DNA from: an uncultured Christensenellaceae bacterium
GTDB taxonomy: Bacteria > Bacillota > Clostridia > Christensenellales > Pumilibacteraceae
Direction of reading: 5' to 3'
Assembly (NCBI GenBank): GCA_910586925.1
Contig: CAJUKG010000002.1
Location: 1-64,000, forward strand
DNA: 64,000 bases
Shown here: in pieces, positions 1-6,169 of the stretch
Position numbering within the stretch: position 1 is the first letter of the stretch
Layout of the letters: every line of letters begins with the position of its first letter
Made by a program: the position numbers and the translations under genes
Notes under the pieces: model-generated
The model's input: only the letters and a program-made list of their open reading frames with translations
Database searches by the model: none
Told to the model about the DNA's origin: nothing

Positions 1-558
1 AAGGATATCTGGATATCTACCGTATTTTTTCTTCACAAATAATGCGTACAGATAAAGCTGTCGTGCATATTCCGCTTGTTCGCGCTTGTTCTTGAAAGAA
101 CTCTTGGATTTATAGTCTTGTATAATAAGCTTTCCGTCTTTGTCTTCAAAAACTAAGTCGATTACGCCGTTAAAAGTCCAGTCGTCAATTTCGTAATCGA
201 ACTGTGATTCAACTTCTAATATTTTTCTGTCATCGTATCCTGCAAAGTTTTTCAGGTACTCAAGCCCTTGATCGTAGTAGAGCTTTCGCATATCTTTGCA
301 GTACTTGGTAGAAGGGAACTTTTCGGGCACCGCCGCGTCAAATTCCCACTCATATATGCCTACCAAATCCCAAAGGGTAAGTTCGCCCTTTGCGTATCTC
401 TCCATAATGGAGTGAACTTCAAGACCATAAGAACTGAAGCAATTTCCGATGCCTTTCTTATGGTCTATGTATGTCATCTTGTACCCGTACTTGCAGGTGT
501 GGAATGCTGATAACTTAGAAAAACTATACCGTTCCTTTCTTGGCTCTCCGCTTACCAA
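1..558 (-). CDS. PD-(D/E)XK nuclease, RecB/Cas4-like, phage type (3' end outside window)
   Basis: About 186 codons are visible; the C-terminus lies beyond position 1. The start of the protein carries the family's typical opening (FSKLSAFHTCKYGYK). The nuclease core follows at about residues 125-165: GVIDLVFED supplies the metal-binding Asp, IIQDYKSK the D-x-K motif, and QLYLYA the downstream Q-x-x-x-Y. This fold degrades or trims DNA ends and in phages often accompanies an annealing protein. No ATG lies near the conserved start. I chose TTG at 558-556, which overlaps the stop of the upstream gene and follows a GAGGA-like site at about nine bases. It is the last visible gene of the ERF operon. 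Family assignment is firm; substrate and polarity are inferred. Confidence 0.8.
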   Translation of the reverse strand, partial: MVSGEPRKERYSFSKLSAFHTCKYGYKMTYIDHKKGIGNCFSSYGLEVHSIMERYAKGELTLWDLVGIYEWEFDAAVPEKFPSTKYCKDMRKLYYDQGLEYLKNFAGYDDRKILEVESQFDYEIDDWTFNGVIDLVFEDKDGKLIIQDYKSKSSFKNKREQAEYARQLYLYALFVKKKYGRYPDIL

Positions 559-950
559 GGACAAGCGTCCTCAGCCGCCGCAGGAGCAGGTTCCTCTTTC
601 GGCTTATTCTTCTTATTGGTTTCCGTCGCGGGAGTGTTGCCGCCTGACCTTTCGCTGCCTTCGATTTCTGCTTCGAGGATGAGGAAGCGGAAGAAGGACT
701 TCTTGCCGTCGTCGGTGTCTCTGCGTTCGTTGGTGAACTTCGACTTCGTAATGATGATGCGGTCTTCGCGCTTCAAACCTTTCAAGGTGTTAACCGCTTT
801 GCCGATAACGCGAGGGAACCACGATGAGTTTACGTAGTTGCCGTCATTGTCCTTTTCCGATGTGGTAATTTGAAGGTCAACGTACTTGCCGTTCTCGGAC
901 GGCGTTACTTTCCATACTTTTGCGTAGATTTTGTTGTCGTTAAAAATCAT
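552..950 (-). CDS. Phage single-stranded DNA-binding-like protein
   Basis: A protein of 132 residues starting MIFNDNKIYAKVWKV after a GGAG site. An upstream in-frame ATG exists but would lie inside the ERF gene. Residues 8-100 look like a single beta-rich OB-fold domain (alternating hydrophobic strands with KYVDLQITTSEKD and FFRFLILEAEIEG). A low-complexity Pro/Lys/Glu linker leads to an acidic, aromatic end, AAAEDACPW, which recalls the DDDIPF-type SSB tail that recruits partners. It overlaps the ERF gene by ATGA and precedes the nuclease gene, the usual setting for a phage SSB. I do not see enough identity to place it in the canonical SSB family, so the call rests on the tail, size and position. 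Confidence 0.6.
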   Translation of the reverse strand: MIFNDNKIYAKVWKVTPSENGKYVDLQITTSEKDNDGNYVNSSWFPRVIGKAVNTLKGLKREDRIIITKSKFTNERRDTDDGKKSFFRFLILEAEIEGSERSGGNTPATETNKKNKPKEEPAPAAAEDACPW

Positions 951-1696
951 TTCGTTTCTCCTTTTGGTGTGGTTGACTTTTTGCTTGCTTTTGACTTTTC
1001 GAGCTCCGCAAATTCTGCCATAACCGCCGCGCAAATCTCAATCGACTTGATGCTCGAAGGGTTGGAGTTGCCGTTGTTGTATTTTCCTACAACTGCCATA
1101 ACTTCTTCTTTTGCGAAACCTTTTTTGATGAGCTCGGAGCCCTTGTCTAAGATTTCCTTAACGGCTTTTGCAAGTTCTTCCGCCGCAGCCTTTTGCTCTT
1201 TTTCTTGATCATAACCTTCGGCTTCCTTTTGTTTGCTTCTGTACTCGTCGGGGTCTGCTTCGGATGTTGCAAGCTGTAACGACTTCATAAGGAAGTATCT
1301 GTTGCAGTATGTTTCTGCCGCGCCGAACGCTTGAGATGCGTCTTCCATTTGCCCTACGAGAGCCCAAGGTACTTCGATGTACTCGCCGGGGGTCTCGGCG
1401 TTGACCCATTTGTACACAGAGTCGGCGGTGACGACGAACTCGTTGACTGTCTTGTTTGCTTTGAGTTTCGCGTCGTATTTTTCGTATGTATAAGGTTGAA
1501 CACGAAGCGTGCCTTGAACGATGGAGTGGTAGAGCATAACTCCATACTTTTGCATACAAGCAGTTACTTTCGCCTGAATCTCTTCTTCGGGCACGTACTT
1601 GTAGTTGTAGCCCGACTTGGTCTTTTGAAGAACCCCGGCAGCGTCGGCAATCTTCAAAATCTTTTGGTGAATGTTTAACTTTTCTGTATCTGGCAT
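947..1696 (-). CDS. ERF-family single-strand annealing recombinase
   Basis: A protein of 249 residues. The N-terminal half (about 1-155) matches ERF-superfamily phage recombinases: an opening helix (IHQKILKIADAAGVL), YNYKYVPEEEI, a stretch of beta strands, and SQAFGAAETYCNRYFLMKSL followed by ATSEADPDE, which is the family's signature block. The C-terminal 90 residues are a charged, helical tail (KQKEAEGYDQEKEQKAAAEEL) of the kind that varies between phages. ERF proteins bind ssDNA ends and anneal complementary strands for phage genome circularisation or recombination. The gene overlaps its downstream neighbour by ATGA, and the next gene is a PD-(D/E)XK nuclease, which together make a complete recombination module. 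Start ATG 1696 is preceded by AAAGGAGGC. Confidence 0.88.
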   Translation of the reverse strand: MPDTEKLNIHQKILKIADAAGVLQKTKSGYNYKYVPEEEIQAKVTACMQKYGVMLYHSIVQGTLRVQPYTYEKYDAKLKANKTVNEFVVTADSVYKWVNAETPGEYIEVPWALVGQMEDASQAFGAAETYCNRYFLMKSLQLATSEADPDEYRSKQKEAEGYDQEKEQKAAAEELAKAVKEILDKGSELIKKGFAKEEVMAVVGKYNNGNSNPSSIKSIEICAAVMAEFAELEKSKASKKSTTPKGETK

Positions 1697-1711
1697 TTTT
1701 GCCTCCTTTAA

Positions 1712-2017
1712 TTATTTGTCTTCGTTATGGATGCCGTTCAGTATCATGCGCTCCCAATCTTCGTAGGATACGTCTTTCTCTTCGCCATCCGGTGTAGAGA
1801 GTTTTACGGCAAGCTGTAAGCCCTTTAGCGTGATACCGACTTGCTCAGCTGCTGCGTCAAAATACCTAAAGGCATTTGCCATATAATCGTGGTCGGCGCC
1901 GCGGTCAAAATGTATCTCTTGGACGTGAGCAAGATTAAGTTCAACTTGTCTGCCATCTTCGGAGCGTACATATATTCGAGCACCGGTTGGGGTAAATCTA
2001 TGTAAATCGGGCGGCAT
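1712..2017 (-). CDS. Hypothetical phage protein, 101 residues
   Basis: I do not recognise this protein. It is acidic and soluble, with a predicted beta-rich first half (RIYVRSEDGRQVELNLAHVQEI) and a helical second half (ANAFRYFDAAAEQVG). The protein shows no zinc or catalytic motif. Its start shares a base with the stop of the HD-protein gene, so the two are probably translationally coupled, and it lies directly before the ERF gene in the same leftward operon. A role in DNA metabolism is only guilt by association. Confidence 0.6.
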   Translation of the reverse strand: MPPDLHRFTPTGARIYVRSEDGRQVELNLAHVQEIHFDRGADHDYMANAFRYFDAAAEQVGITLKGLQLAVKLSTPDGEEKDVSYEDWERMILNGIHNEDK

Positions 2018-2589
2018 TATTTTTTAGTCTCCTCGAAAAGATTTGACGCTATCAAGTCCGCAACACTGATGAGTGTTACGAGCTTTGAGTTGTCCTGAGC
2101 CTTGCTCAGGCTGTAATCGCCGCCCTTAGTGGCGGAGTCAAAACCGCCCATATGCCAGCGTATAGCGAGCAATTCTTCAAGCGAAAGCTTTATGTACCAC
2201 TGCAAAATGATGCAGCTCTTTTCGCCGTGCCCGAGTGGAACTCTTTCGTCAACTTCATAGACTTCTTTGACAACCCAGTTACCGTTTTCGTCTTTGACGT
2301 TCCGTGTTCCGCGCTTATAGTAGTTAACCTTGCAGAGATCATGGAAGAGGGCGGTGACCGCAATGGTCTCTTTTGAGTAACCAAGCTGGTAGATGTCGTT
2401 TAAGCGTGTGAGTTCTCGATGTACGTTCAGCGAGTGTTCGCACAAGCCGCCTTCATAGTTTCCGTGGAATCTTGTACTTGCCGGTGCAGCGAAGAAGTCG
2501 CTGTCTTCAAGCCACTTTAAGAGGTCTTCAATGCCGTCGCGCTTAATGTCTTCTCTGCAAATAGATAGGAATGTTTCTTTGTTTGTCAT
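2017..2589 (-). CDS. HD-domain metal-dependent hydrolase, phage type
   Basis: A protein of 190 residues with the HD-superfamily metal site: GLCEHSLNVHREL (first His), LFHDLCKV (the paired His-Asp), LGHGEKS (third His) and a later ISVADLIAS giving the last Asp. HD proteins of this size are usually phosphohydrolases acting on nucleotides or cyclic and signalling nucleotides. The phage context suggests nucleotide-pool control or removal of a host alarm nucleotide, but the substrate cannot be read from sequence. The gene is the first of the five-gene set HD, unknown, ERF, SSB-like, nuclease. It begins just after a repeated promoter-like element (2599-2622), with an ACGGAG site before ATG 2589. 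Confidence 0.8.
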   Translation of the reverse strand: MTNKETFLSICREDIKRDGIEDLLKWLEDSDFFAAPASTRFHGNYEGGLCEHSLNVHRELTRLNDIYQLGYSKETIAVTALFHDLCKVNYYKRGTRNVKDENGNWVVKEVYEVDERVPLGHGEKSCIILQWYIKLSLEELLAIRWHMGGFDSATKGGDYSLSKAQDNSKLVTLISVADLIASNLFEETKK

Positions 2590-2598
2590 ATGTCTCCG

Positions 2599-2622
2599 TG
2601 TGTCTAAATATGTTTTATAATA
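2599..2622 (-). promoter_or_regulatory. Repeated phage promoter/operator element, copy 3
   Basis: Read on the minus strand this is TATTATAAAACATATTTAG followed by ACACA. The same 24-base string occurs at 5795-5818 and, with one or two changes, at 5725-5748. It contains a -10-like TATTAT and what would be the first transcribed bases, and it lies 10 bases upstream of the HD gene. The -35 region here is poor, so an activator or a phage polymerase factor may be needed. Confidence 0.55.
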
Positions 2623-2643
2623 TAAAAAATAAAGATGTAGAAG

Positions 2644-2874
2644 TTATTGTTCTTTGCTACACTCGCTGCACATCATTGTTCCGAGTTCAGCGTCACCGAG
2701 TGGAGCACCGCAACAAACACAAACTTCCGACATATTACGGAGTTCGCGCTTCTGCCGTTGTCTGAGTTTATGGTTGAGTTGCCGCCGCGCTGAGCGCTTC
2801 AATGAAGTATTGAAGCTATCCAGCCGCGGATCCCAGCCAGCGTCTTTTGCGGTTACTTTTTTCGTACTACGCAT
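2644..2874 (-). CDS. Small zinc-ribbon phage protein, 76 residues
   Basis: The N-terminal half is strongly basic (KRSARRQLNHKLRQRQKRELR). The C-terminal half is a four-cysteine zinc ribbon, CVCCGAPLGDAELGTMMCSEC, with two CxxC pairs. Small proteins of this plan usually bind nucleic acid or a protein partner. I chose ATG 2874 because an AGGAG lies nine bases before it; an in-frame TTG six bases earlier is too close to that site. The start overlaps the end of the NADAR gene, so it belongs to the same operon, and it is the last gene before the HD promoter element. No specific function is recognised. Confidence 0.6.
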   Translation of the reverse strand: MRSTKKVTAKDAGWDPRLDSFNTSLKRSARRQLNHKLRQRQKRELRNMSEVCVCCGAPLGDAELGTMMCSECSKEQ

Positions 2875-3286
2875 TTGCAAGTTCTCCTCTGATTCTCATC
2901 AATATTTTGCCAAGCTTGTTCTTGCCCTCTCCGTTGCACACGCCCCATTCTCTGTCGTTCCAGTCGTTGCCCTCAACGAGTTGTACGGAACCGGTGGAGA
3001 GGAGTTGCTCTTTTAAGTCTGAATGCTGCATAAACTTTGCTCGACATACCTCGTACATGATGTCTTCTTTGACTTGCTCCCAATCTGGGCGGAGCTTAAC
3101 TTGTCGTCCAAGTCTCTTTGCCGCTGATGGGTCAAGGTCGCAAAATTCGCTTGCTCTTTCAGGGCACTTCATTGCATGAAACGCCGCCTCGTTATTCTTA
3201 AATGTAAAACCAAAGCAGCTCACATCTCTTTCGTAGAAGTTACTGAGGTAGTAGTTGTTTCCTCTAAATTCTGTGATGTCATTCAT
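2867..3286 (-). CDS. NADAR domain protein (ADP-ribosyl/N-glycoside hydrolase family)
   Basis: A 139-residue protein that is a single NADAR domain: YYLSNFYERDV, an aromatic/glycine strand, NNEAAFHAMKCP, AAKRLGRQVKLRPDW, DIMYEVCRAKFMQHSDLKEQL and the closing WGVCNGEGKNKLGKILMRIR. Bacterial NADAR proteins are known to cleave N-glycosidic bonds, and some act as antitoxins that remove ADP-ribose from guanine in DNA modified by DarT-like toxins. Others process riboflavin-pathway intermediates (YbiA). In a prophage, removal of host-applied ADP-ribose is an attractive role but is inference. The chosen start ATG 3286 overlaps the stop of the Thg1-like gene (ATGAATGA) and follows a GGAG at about eight bases. 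An upstream ATG would overlap the previous gene further. Confidence 0.85.
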   Translation of the reverse strand: MNDITEFRGNNYYLSNFYERDVSCFGFTFKNNEAAFHAMKCPERASEFCDLDPSAAKRLGRQVKLRPDWEQVKEDIMYEVCRAKFMQHSDLKEQLLSTGSVQLVEGNDWNDREWGVCNGEGKNKLGKILMRIRGELANA

Positions 3287-4127
3287 TTGTCTGTTCTCCA
3301 AATACAAGTTTATTTATATAATCTTTATCTTGTGTGAATATCGGTATATTAGTGTCGATAATCCATTCGTGACGCTCTACATCATTTCTTAAAGTTGTTT
3401 GTCTTCTAATACAAGTACCGCGCTTTTGAGGTATTGTGTAATCGTTCCAGTTGATGTTACGTTCGCTAAATAACTTTTCTTGCAGGGCGTCGCACTTAAT
3501 CCCTTGCATTTCTTTGTGGGAAAAACACGATTGAGCAACCATAAGAATTGAATTGCGCGTTGCATCTTGCTGACGCCATATAAAGTAGTTAACAACTTCT
3601 TCCTTTGGTAGTATAAAAGCTCTTGCATCGAACATTGCTCCTGCCTGTTGTGATTTTGAAAGAGAATCACAATATCTCGTAAGATCCTTTATGCTGCTTT
3701 CATCACTCTCTTCGTTGACGTCCTTAAAAACAAGGTGATGTTTCGTGCGTTTAATGTCGCCAACCTTGGTAGTGAATATTCTGTTGAACTGCAAGGTTGC
3801 CATACTTGCCGCAATACTTACAAGTTTCTGAAGATTGTTCTCGAACCACGGTTGCGTCTTAATTGTGTCATAATCCGTGAGAAGTAGGCTGATTTCGTCC
3901 GACTGTGTATATGCAAGCTTGCATCCAGAAATGTTTTCGGCGAGGAACTTCGCCGTTTCAGCCATAGTTTCCATAAGCATTTTATCAAAAGGGCGAATGA
4001 ACCCTTTTGTAAAGCTGTGGAATGCTTTGCCATCGATACGAATGATAACAGGGCTACGCTTAGTCAAATATATTCTTGATATATTTTCATACTCTTTCAT
4101 TCTGTCGCCAAGCGAATTGTTCTCCAT
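3279..4127 (-). CDS. Thg1-like protein (3'-5' tRNA nucleotidyltransferase), TLP type
   Basis: A protein of 282 residues. Residues 27-40 (VIIRIDGKAFHSFT) and 72-81 (AYTQSDEISL) carry the two metal-binding acidic sites, Asp32 and Asp77/Glu78, of the Thg1 polymerase-like fold. The C-terminal domain contains FDARAFILP, VNYFIWRQQDATRNSI and a KRGTC segment. Eukaryotic Thg1 enzymes have HINN where this protein has ATRNS, as in bacterial and archaeal TLPs. TLPs add nucleotides in the 3'-5' direction against a template and repair 5'-truncated tRNAs; eukaryotic Thg1 adds G-1 to tRNA-His. The gene begins after GGAGAG, six bases from the P-loop gene's stop, and overlaps the NADAR gene. Family is clear; a tRNA repair role is inferred. 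Confidence 0.9.
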   Translation of the reverse strand: MENNSLGDRMKEYENISRIYLTKRSPVIIRIDGKAFHSFTKGFIRPFDKMLMETMAETAKFLAENISGCKLAYTQSDEISLLLTDYDTIKTQPWFENNLQKLVSIAASMATLQFNRIFTTKVGDIKRTKHHLVFKDVNEESDESSIKDLTRYCDSLSKSQQAGAMFDARAFILPKEEVVNYFIWRQQDATRNSILMVAQSCFSHKEMQGIKCDALQEKLFSERNINWNDYTIPQKRGTCIRRQTTLRNDVERHEWIIDTNIPIFTQDKDYINKLVFGEQTNE

Positions 4128-4133
4128 ATAATT

Positions 4134-4670
4134 TTACTCTCCGTTTACTCTTGAAATAATTTCTCGAACGATCTCATCGTACCCTTTAACATCGCCATCG
4201 ATGGAATGGTAGGGGATGTTTCTATCTTTGAGCAGTGAGATTACCGATGCGCCAAGCGCGTCAGACTCAGCCTCAGTCTGCTTACGCCCAACGGGATTGT
4301 ACGGCTTAACTCTCAGCAGGAGGTAGTTAAGATTGTCGTAGGTGTTGAATACGTCCATTACTGCTTTGTTAAAGTTTTCCGTAAGTCGTTCATCGTTGTT
4401 ATACATTACACTTAAAGGAAGGGGACTGTCGGTTACGATAACATCTACCTTACCAGCACAGCGGCTTATCCTATAAGATTGTTCTCCAAATATGTATGCT
4501 TGGTTGCGGAACGCTTCATCGTTCCGTTCCCAAACTTTGTCTTTTGCATACTCAGTAATGAGTTCTGCATTAACTCCTGCCATTTTGATGCAGGAAAAGA
4601 TGTATGCGGCGCCAGTGCTTTTGCCAGCCCCCGGAACACCGAAGAGGTTAACTACGAGTGTGTTGCTCAT
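4134..4670 (-). CDS. P-loop NTPase, NadR/AAA_28-like kinase fold
   Basis: A 178-residue single-domain protein. The Walker A is LFGVPGAGKSTGA at residues 9-21. LITEYAKDKVW at about 38 resembles the substrate-lid region of NadR-type ribosylnicotinamide kinases, and VDVIVTDSPLPLS at about 75 supplies the Walker B Asp. The layout is that of small-molecule or polynucleotide kinases rather than AAA+ machines. It overlaps the upstream Cys-rich gene by ATGA and is followed six bases later by the Thg1-like gene. Plausible substrates are nicotinamide riboside or a nucleotide/RNA 5' end, which would fit the adjacent NADAR and tRNA-polymerase genes. The sequence does not decide this. Confidence 0.7.
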   Translation of the reverse strand: MSNTLVVNLFGVPGAGKSTGAAYIFSCIKMAGVNAELITEYAKDKVWERNDEAFRNQAYIFGEQSYRISRCAGKVDVIVTDSPLPLSVMYNNDERLTENFNKAVMDVFNTYDNLNYLLLRVKPYNPVGRKQTEAESDALGASVISLLKDRNIPYHSIDGDVKGYDEIVREIISRVNGE

Positions 4671-5101
4671 TTACAGCTCTCCAAATATAAGTCAAGCATT
4701 TTCATTGTGTACCCTGTTGGCTCATCGGCAAATATTCTTGCTCCAAGCTCTTCGAGTGCGTCCTTGTCGTCTTCGCCGATTTGACCGTAGCCGTTCGTGC
4801 TCTTCGGTCTTAATAAAGCGTCTTGCTTGCCAGATTGTTTGATTTTAAGTGTCGCTGCGTTATCTGGTTTGTACTTGTCGCAGTAACTGTGGCAACAAGT
4901 GCAGTTATCAGCGCAGCACATATTGTGCCATCCGTCACCAGAGAACCCGCGTACTGCATTGTAGCGGCAGAACTCACAAGAGAATTTATCTTTATATTGT
5001 TCTGCGAGCTGTTTGACGTCGTAATCCCACAGTTCTTTGTTGATCTGGCTAAGTTCTTTTTCAAGCTCGGACTTTTTATTTAATAATTCCTGTTTATCCA
5101 T
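4667..5101 (-). CDS. Coiled-coil and cysteine-rich hypothetical protein
   Basis: The 144-residue product starts MDKQELLNK after a GAGGT site; a longer reading frame upstream lacks a site and overlaps the Lar-like gene. Residues 1-38 form a heptad-like charged coil (NKKSELEKELSQINKEL). Residues 46-82 hold eight cysteines in pairs (CEFC, CCADNCTCC, CDKY), a likely multi-zinc or metal-binding knot. The remainder is acidic. I recognise no family. It lies between the Lar-like and P-loop genes in the leftward operon. Confidence 0.55.
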   Translation of the reverse strand: MDKQELLNKKSELEKELSQINKELWDYDVKQLAEQYKDKFSCEFCRYNAVRGFSGDGWHNMCCADNCTCCHSYCDKYKPDNAATLKIKQSGKQDALLRPKSTNGYGQIGEDDKDALEELGARIFADEPTGYTMKMLDLYLESCK

Positions 5102-5120
5102 TGATTGTGTACCTCGCTCT

Positions 5121-5375
5121 TTATGGTGTTGGAACCCTTGTGTCCCACATAGCAGCGGCTTCCTCACGAGAGTCATAAATTAAACGACCTAACGGCTCGT
5201 CTGGCTCTGTGGCAATGGGACATTTCACGTCGTCTTGTTCTTCGTGGACTAACATATAGCCTAAACCGCTCCAAGGATCGTCTTCGTACTCGTCTGGATG
5301 AATGTTGCCTTCGTCGTCACAGACTACAATTCTTGCTTCTTTGCCACAAAATGGGCAAGTTAACTTTTTGTCCAT
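5121..5375 (-). CDS. Lar-like restriction-alleviation zinc protein
   Basis: A protein of 84 residues. It begins KLTCPFCGKEARIVV, has a second cysteine late in the chain (VKCPI), and ends with SREEAAAMWDTRV. The CPFCG opening and the EEA-x-x-x-W-N/D-T-R close are the two hallmarks of the Lar/restriction-alleviation family common in phages. The classical Rac prophage Lar modulates type I restriction; most phage homologues are untested. The second half of the zinc site is incomplete (one Cys instead of a CxxC), so metal binding may be altered. A GAGGT site precedes ATG 5375. Confidence 0.65.
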   Translation of the reverse strand: MDKKLTCPFCGKEARIVVCDDEGNIHPDEYEDDPWSGLGYMLVHEEQDDVKCPIATEPDEPLGRLIYDSREEAAAMWDTRVPTP

Positions 5376-5396
5376 ATTTTTTACCTCAATAAAATA

Positions 5397-5618
5397 TCAG
5401 TTTGATTTAGATTTTTTAAGGCATTCTTCAAGGTCTTGTATTAAAAAATCGCTGTTAAAATTTGATATAGTTTCAACGTGACCATTGATGAATTCCGTAT
5501 CTACGTGGTTTTTCTCGCACCATTCGGATATAATGCGGTCATATGTAAAATATCTGTATGCCGATTCGGTACGGCGCCTCACTGCATCTCGGATATATTG
5601 CGGAATTGTATTTGCCAT
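5397..5618 (-). CDS. Hypothetical phage protein, 73 residues
   Basis: A small, mostly helical protein (IPQYIRDAVRRRTESAYRYFTYDRIISEWCEKN). I recognise no domain. An AGGTG ribosome binding site overlaps the stop codon of the upstream 28-residue gene, so the two are coupled. The 21 bases after it lead to the Lar-like gene in the same operon. Confidence 0.5.
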   Translation of the reverse strand: MANTIPQYIRDAVRRRTESAYRYFTYDRIISEWCEKNHVDTEFINGHVETISNFNSDFLIQDLEECLKKSKSN

Positions 5619-5625
5619 ATATCAC

Positions 5626-5712
5626 CTAAAATCTCGGTGGTCTGTTCTCACCGTCTATGTATAGCAGGGCAAGCAAAGCCCCGCACAAAAGACCTAACAT
5701 AAAGTAAATCAT
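5626..5712 (-). CDS. 28-residue single-span membrane peptide
   Basis: Reading leftward from ATG 5712 gives MIYFMLGLLCGALLALLYI followed by a short polar end, DGENRPPRF, and a stop. It has a good site (ACGGAGAG, six to eight bases before the ATG). It sits first behind the repeated phage promoter elements, and its stop is fused to the ribosome binding site of the next gene. The hydrophobic 18-residue stretch with a GxxxG-like spacing is a classic one-pass transmembrane helix. Peptides of this kind in phage early operons can act as superinfection-exclusion or small toxin proteins, but no function is shown here. Confidence 0.5.
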   Translation of the reverse strand: MIYFMLGLLCGALLALLYIDGENRPPRF

Positions 5713-5724
5713 ATCTCTCTCCGT

Positions 5725-5748
5725 TGTGTCTAAATATGTCGTATAATA
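5725..5748 (-). promoter_or_regulatory. Repeated phage promoter/operator element, copy 2
   Basis: This near-identical copy of the 24-base element seen at 2599 and 5795 has ACGACATA in place of AAAACATA. It ends 12 bases before the ATG of the 28-residue gene and contains a TATTAT -10-like box. The position of a -35 box is unclear. Confidence 0.5.
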
Positions 5749-5794
5749 TTTATTAAGTAAGCCGCAACTAAAAATGGCGGCACTTATCCTATTA

Positions 5795-5841
5795 TGTGTC
5801 TAAATATGTTTTATAATACCATAGTAAAAAGAAAATGTCAA
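5795..5841 (-). promoter_or_regulatory. Leftward early promoter with repeated element, copy 1
   Basis: On the minus strand TTGACA (5841-5836) is followed after exactly 17 bases by TATTAT (5818-5813) and then by the conserved ACATATTTAGACACA string. This is the strongest leftward promoter in the prophage and would drive the operon starting at 5712. The transcript's first part can pair into a hairpin (CCGC near 5782 with GCGG near 5764). Confidence 0.7.
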
Positions 5842-5920
5842 GAGATTTTCGGTGGTTTTCAAAAATTTTTTTATATTTTTGCGATTTCTGATTACATTTT
5901 CTGATACGAGTGCGTTTGCC

Positions 5921-5949
5921 TTGCTTTTAGCACTCATCTATTATATAAT
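5921..5949 (+). promoter_or_regulatory. Promoter of the small antitoxin-like gene
   Basis: TTGCTT, a 17-base spacer and TATAAT lie 29 bases before the start of the 5978 gene. It is divergent from the main leftward early promoter. Confidence 0.65.
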
Positions 5950-5977
5950 GTATATACAATTTCAAATGAGGTGCTAT

Positions 5978-6169
5978 ATGAAAGAATTAAAATTAAACGA
6001 ATTTCTTGACCGTGCCGACGACTTTATCAATAATGCGTCGATAGGGGAAGAGTTCTACGCAGTTGAAACCAATTCTGGCAAGGCTATTGTCATAAGTGAA
6101 GATGAGTGGAAGATGCTAACAGACGCAATGAGGGTTGCTATGGGCTGCAACCCTAAACACTGCGATTGA
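5978..6169 (+). CDS. Antitoxin-like protein (Phd/YefM-type), orphan
   Basis: The 63-residue product begins MKELKLNEFLDRADDFI and continues to GKAIVISEDEWKMLTDAM. The pattern of an N-terminal helix followed by a central strand ending in a V-I-S-x-x-x-W/Y turn and a helix is that of Phd/YefM antitoxins, which bind DNA as dimers and neutralise RelE- or Doc-type toxins. No toxin gene lies beside it: the next gene runs the other way. It is the only rightward gene in the prophage segment and has its own promoter, so it may serve as a stand-alone anti-toxin against host systems or as a transcription regulator. ATG 5978 has a GAGGTG site; the longer upstream reading frame has none. Confidence 0.6.
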   Translation: MKELKLNEFLDRADDFINNASIGEEFYAVETNSGKAIVISEDEWKMLTDAMRVAMGCNPKHCD

